From positions 18,040,877 to 18,104,876 of the forward strand of contig JAPWDM010000005.1 of the NCBI GenBank assembly GCA_035578155.1: a DNA stretch of 64,000 nucleotides, written 5' to 3'. The translations under genes were made by a program, and so were the position numbers. The notes under the pieces were generated by a model. It was given only the letters and a program-made list of their open reading frames with translations. It made no database searches and was not told the origin of the DNA. Origin of the DNA: Brachynemurus nebulosus. Its lineage: Eukaryota; Arthropoda; Insecta; Neuroptera; Myrmeleontidae. This document shows positions 60,768 through 64,000 of this stretch, piece after piece (within the stretch, counting starts at the first letter, position 1; each line of letters opens with the position of its first letter).

Positions 60768-61823
60768 TCACGAATTGCATCCTGCGGTTGAAAAAGGTTG
60801 ACTTGACCCTAAAGTTGTAGAAAAAGGTAAAAAGGGAAACACACGAATTGCATCCCGCGGTCAGTATTTTATTGCTTTATTGCTTTTGAAGGTATAGTTG
60901 AATACAAATATACAACTTATTCATTATTTTAAATGAAATAATTTTCCAAAATAATTTTTTCTTAATTAAATCATTCATATTTTTGTTTTATTCAAAATTC
61001 TATCTCACCTATTTATTGTATTTTAAAATCCCCAAGTACGTATTTAGTCTGCATTAAGTTACGGTTCGTAATCAGCAATTTCTTAATTTTTTTTTATTAT
61101 TTTTAATTTTAAATATCTTGGAGAAAATGTTATCGGGAAAACAGTTTAATTTCTTTTTTCTGTGAATCTGGAACTCTAATTTGCTATTTTGATCTAGTTT
61201 CATGTAGTTAAAGATTATCAAGACAGGGCTATTTATGTAGACAATTTCCATAAATGGTTGAACAAAAACATTTTTTGTTTAATATTAAAAAAAAACAATT
61301 AAAAATCGTTGTCTGAAAATATCTAAATTTTAGTAAATTTTCAAAATTGTATTTTATATAAAACCATTTGAATGTACTAAATTTTCCTGAATCCTGAAAG
61401 TTGTAAAAAAATAGCTACTGTTGTAAAAAAATAGTTTTCCCGGTAAAATTTCCTCCAAGTTATTTAATATTAAAAATAATAAAAAAAAAGTTTAAGAAAC
61501 TACTGACTACGAAATCCTAAATTAATGCAAATCGAATACGTACTTGGCGATTTTTTTTATTAAAATACAGTAAATAGGTGAGACAAAGCTTGAAGAAAAC
61601 AAAAATATGAATGATTTTGGAAAAAATTATTTTATATAAAATAATGAATAAATTGTATGTATGTATATATTTGTAATTAACTACACCTGTAAAAGCAATA
61701 AAATATTGACCGCGGGATGCAATTCGTGTGTTTGATTTTTGACCGCGGGATGCAATTCGTGTTTTTTTTTATGGCACCTTGGGTAGATGAAATATTTTAT
61801 TGACCGCCGGATGCAATTCGTGT
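60768..61823. mobile_element. 1.06-kb foldback element with ACGAATTGCATCCCGCGGTCA motifs
   Basis: Forward motifs CACGAATTGCATCCCGCGG occur at 60769 (diverged to cctgcggttga) and 60842. Inverted copies ccgcgggatgcaattcgtg lie at about 61710 and 61743, and a variant ccgccggatgc at 61804. Between them the arms are inverted over about 450 bp (ataaaatattgaccg, cctatttattgtattttaaa, aagtacgtatt, taatttttaatt blocks). Non-coding. Confidence 0.8.
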
Positions 61824-62216
61824 TTAGCGAAATACACAGCTGAACTCATTTTTATGCGGTTTTTTTATGCGGTTTGTAAAAAATGGCCATTAAAATCCAT
61901 AATGTGAATCAAAATCACGACGAGACACTAAGAAACTTAAACAATTATTATAATAACTTTCTTTGATAAAAATACTTTTTAACGGCTTTTAAGTATTTAA
62001 TCAATACATTGCATAAGAACATAAGTTATTGCATCATTTAATTTTGTTACCGATGTATTTTTCAAAATTTTCATAATATTATAAAATTGAAATAAAATGT
62101 TTCTACATGTAAATTAATGCTTTAGCTTGTAAATTAATGCTTTAGCTTGTTTATAGAAGCAACTTCTAAGGAAATCTCGAAAAGTTTTGAGCGTCTTGAG
62201 TGATGTTTTTTCGATG

Positions 62217-62368
62217 AAACTTTTTTTATGTGGTCCCGACCAACCGCATAAAAAAAGTTTTTTGTACATTTTGGATCGAACTTTACTTTTTATAGTTATT
62301 TATGATGTTTTTGAATATATTTTTTTGTGCGATTTTTTTTATGCGGACCCATCCACCGCACAAAAAAA
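62217..62368. repeat. Two related hairpins
   Basis: 62217-62260: AAACTTTTTTTATGTGGT pairs with ACCGCATAAAAAAAGTTT (one G-T). 62334-62368: tttttttatgcgg pairs with ccgcacaaaaaaa. Direct ttttttatgcggt words at 61855-61882 belong to the same motif group. A 72-residue frame over the hairpins is not a gene. Confidence 0.75.
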
Positions 62369-62412
62369 GGATCAACTGTACGAAGAACTTCGAATATCGC
62401 TATGAAAATTTT

Positions 62413-62575
62413 GGGAGAATGTTCCTGAGACGTTTTGCTAATAGTTAGAAAAAAAAATCGATTTCCGTGAATTTGGTACTCCCTCATCCCATTTGGGAGA
62501 ATGTTCCTGAGATGTTTTGCTAATATTTAGAAAAAAAATCGATTTCCGTGAATTTGGTAGGTACTCCCGCATCCC
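62413..62575. repeat. Two-copy ~82-bp tandem repeat
   Basis: gggagaatgttcctgaga...gttttgctaata...tcgatttccgtgaatttggt...ctcc(c)catccc occurs at 62413 and 62495. Confidence 0.88.
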
Positions 62576-63385
62576 TTTTAAAAAAAAAACTGTCTATTTA
62601 ACTGCTTCACACCTTACTAAATTGCACAGGCATAATATTTAAACATATAAATTAGAGTGAATTATAGATCTACGCCACATGTAACCACCTAAACAGTTAC
62701 CAACGGATAAATGTCCTGTCGGTAAACTCTAACTCAATTCAAGTAAATAAATGAAATCGATACGCAGTTAAAAGTTCATTTCAACCGTAAATATATGGCT
62801 CAGTGTTGAGTTTAGAGTCAATTCCGAGTTAGTTACTAGATATCATCTAAATGAAATGATAACTATACTTATGTATTACATATTGTATGTACCGGATGTT
62901 CCAGATTTAGCTTTGTTAAATTTTGTCAAAGGTAGGTACAGAAGAGAGAAATACATACAGATATATTTGATTTGAGGCATTTTGTACGCAGGGTATGGTT
63001 TATTTAAAATTGGTGTTGTGTTTACAACAGTTGTAGTAACAGTTGTAAATGACATTGTTGTTTAACAGTGGGGTTATTAGTTCAAGGTGATATGGTTTAT
63101 TGTGGTGCATAGCATACATAGGGGTCGCTGTTTAGTTATGCCTACTGTAATCACTGATCGTAATGGAAATGTTTACATTTATGAACAAACGTGTGTGGTA
63201 TGTTTTTTTAACAAGATTTTTATGTTTTTTTAACAAGGAATTTATAATATGCTTTATAGCAGGGTTTGTAAGGCGAAAATTTTTGCTCAAATAATACATT
63301 TGGTAAGCAAAGAAAGAAATTTGATTTCCCTTAAAAATAACACTGACGAGAAAAAAAAAAGCTAATTAAAAATACTGCTCCAAAA
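62576..63385. other. AT-rich stretch, nothing recognised
   Basis: No gene or clear repeat structure. Confidence 0.4.
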
Positions 63386-63394
63386 AATCCTTAC

Positions 63395-63983
63395 GCTCCT
63401 TTCACATTGTATGGTTTTCGCCGTACGGGAAAAAACCGTACGACTTTTTGCCGTGATATTGTTGCTTTCACATTGCACGGTTTTTTGCCGTTGTAAACCG
63501 AATTTCTTCATTTGATTTGCAACACTATACAAGCAACAAGTGTGATTAAAGTTAATTCTATAAATCAGAGGAAATAGAAAGTAGGATTATTTATTATCAC
63601 ACAGTTTGAAGACCTGAAAAATGACAAAAATTAGTTTTTCAACTATTTTCGGATGTTTACAGACTCCTTTGCTTAATTTCTTGACGAACTTAACATCAAG
63701 ACACACAATTTCGAAATTACATACAATCTATTAAAATACTGGTTATCACATTCAACATTAGTTTCATCCATTCCACAAATAAAATTAATAATTAACATGA
63801 AATTCAACAAAATATTGTTAATGCCGTACGTTAAAAAACCGTGTAATGTGAAAGCATCAATTTAATTACATACACTACTGAGTTAAAAACGCCGTACGGC
63901 AACCGTCAAGTGCAGTGGCAAGAGACGGCTGCTACACGGCACGGCAACGGCATTTTGCCGTGACCGTATAATGTGAATGGTCC
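63395..63983. mobile_element. TIR element rich in CCGTACGG-type motifs
   Basis: gctcctttcacattgtatgg (63395) mirrors ccgtataatgtgaatggtcc (63983). Copies of gccgtacgg, ccgtacg and cacattgcacgg recur near both ends. Flanks aatccttac and aatcctctt agree at six of the first six positions, so the exact duplication is unclear. Superfamily not assigned. Confidence 0.7.
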
Positions 63984-64000
63984 AATCCTCTTCTTCACTC

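Overview
Organism and character: this is nuclear DNA of an animal, most likely an insect. It is strongly AT-rich, with long gene-free stretches, (TA)n and homopolymer runs, TTAGG-like degenerate repeats and dense DNA-transposon remnants. The order cannot be fixed from the sequence. There is no bacterial or organellar gene organisation, no CRISPR array and no convincing intact tRNA or rRNA gene.

Genes: the only intact protein gene I can support is a complete, intronless UTP--glucose-1-phosphate uridylyltransferase (UGP, 550 codons, + strand, 32204-33856). Other coding signals are transposon debris. These are a non-LTR reverse transcriptase C-terminus with stops (7697-8345, -), a GIY-YIG endonuclease end of a Penelope-like element (37877-38224, -), and the N-terminal helix-turn-helix part of a mariner transposase inside a 520-bp deletion derivative (44348-44867). 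A CpG-rich island with a TATA box, an initiator-like site and a consensus splice donor (about 46480-47600) may be the promoter and non-coding first exon of a gene whose body lies elsewhere.

Repeats, left to right: a hairpin-rich repeat (copies at 1, 9065, 12911 and 41463); a MITE at 982-6124 split by a 4.2-kb element that contains a 475-bp tandem array and half of a foldback element; a tRNA-like core between perfect inverted repeats (9674-9800); a hAT element with an 8-bp target duplication (10927-12034); a piggyBac-like element nested in a PIF/Harbinger-like element (14875-15837); a Foldback-like element with inverted 16-bp arrays (16125-17031); a pogo-like element split by a 1.49-kb near-palindrome (18637-21276); a 2.2-kb long-TIR element (21721-23936); several MITEs and two (TA)n-cored repeats (24-30 kb); UGP (32-34 kb); a solo LTR with a TTAC target duplication (40741-41429); then palindromic MITEs, hAT elements and two families with iterated ...CCCGCGGTCA motifs (52-62 kb). 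The window ends in a CCGTACGG-rich TIR element (63395-63983).

How it fits together: UGP is a housekeeping gene making UDP-glucose, surrounded by transposon graveyard. Nested insertions with clean target duplications give a relative order of events. No operon or multi-gene system is present. The most unusual material is non-coding: foldback and palindromic elements and arrays of short terminal motifs.
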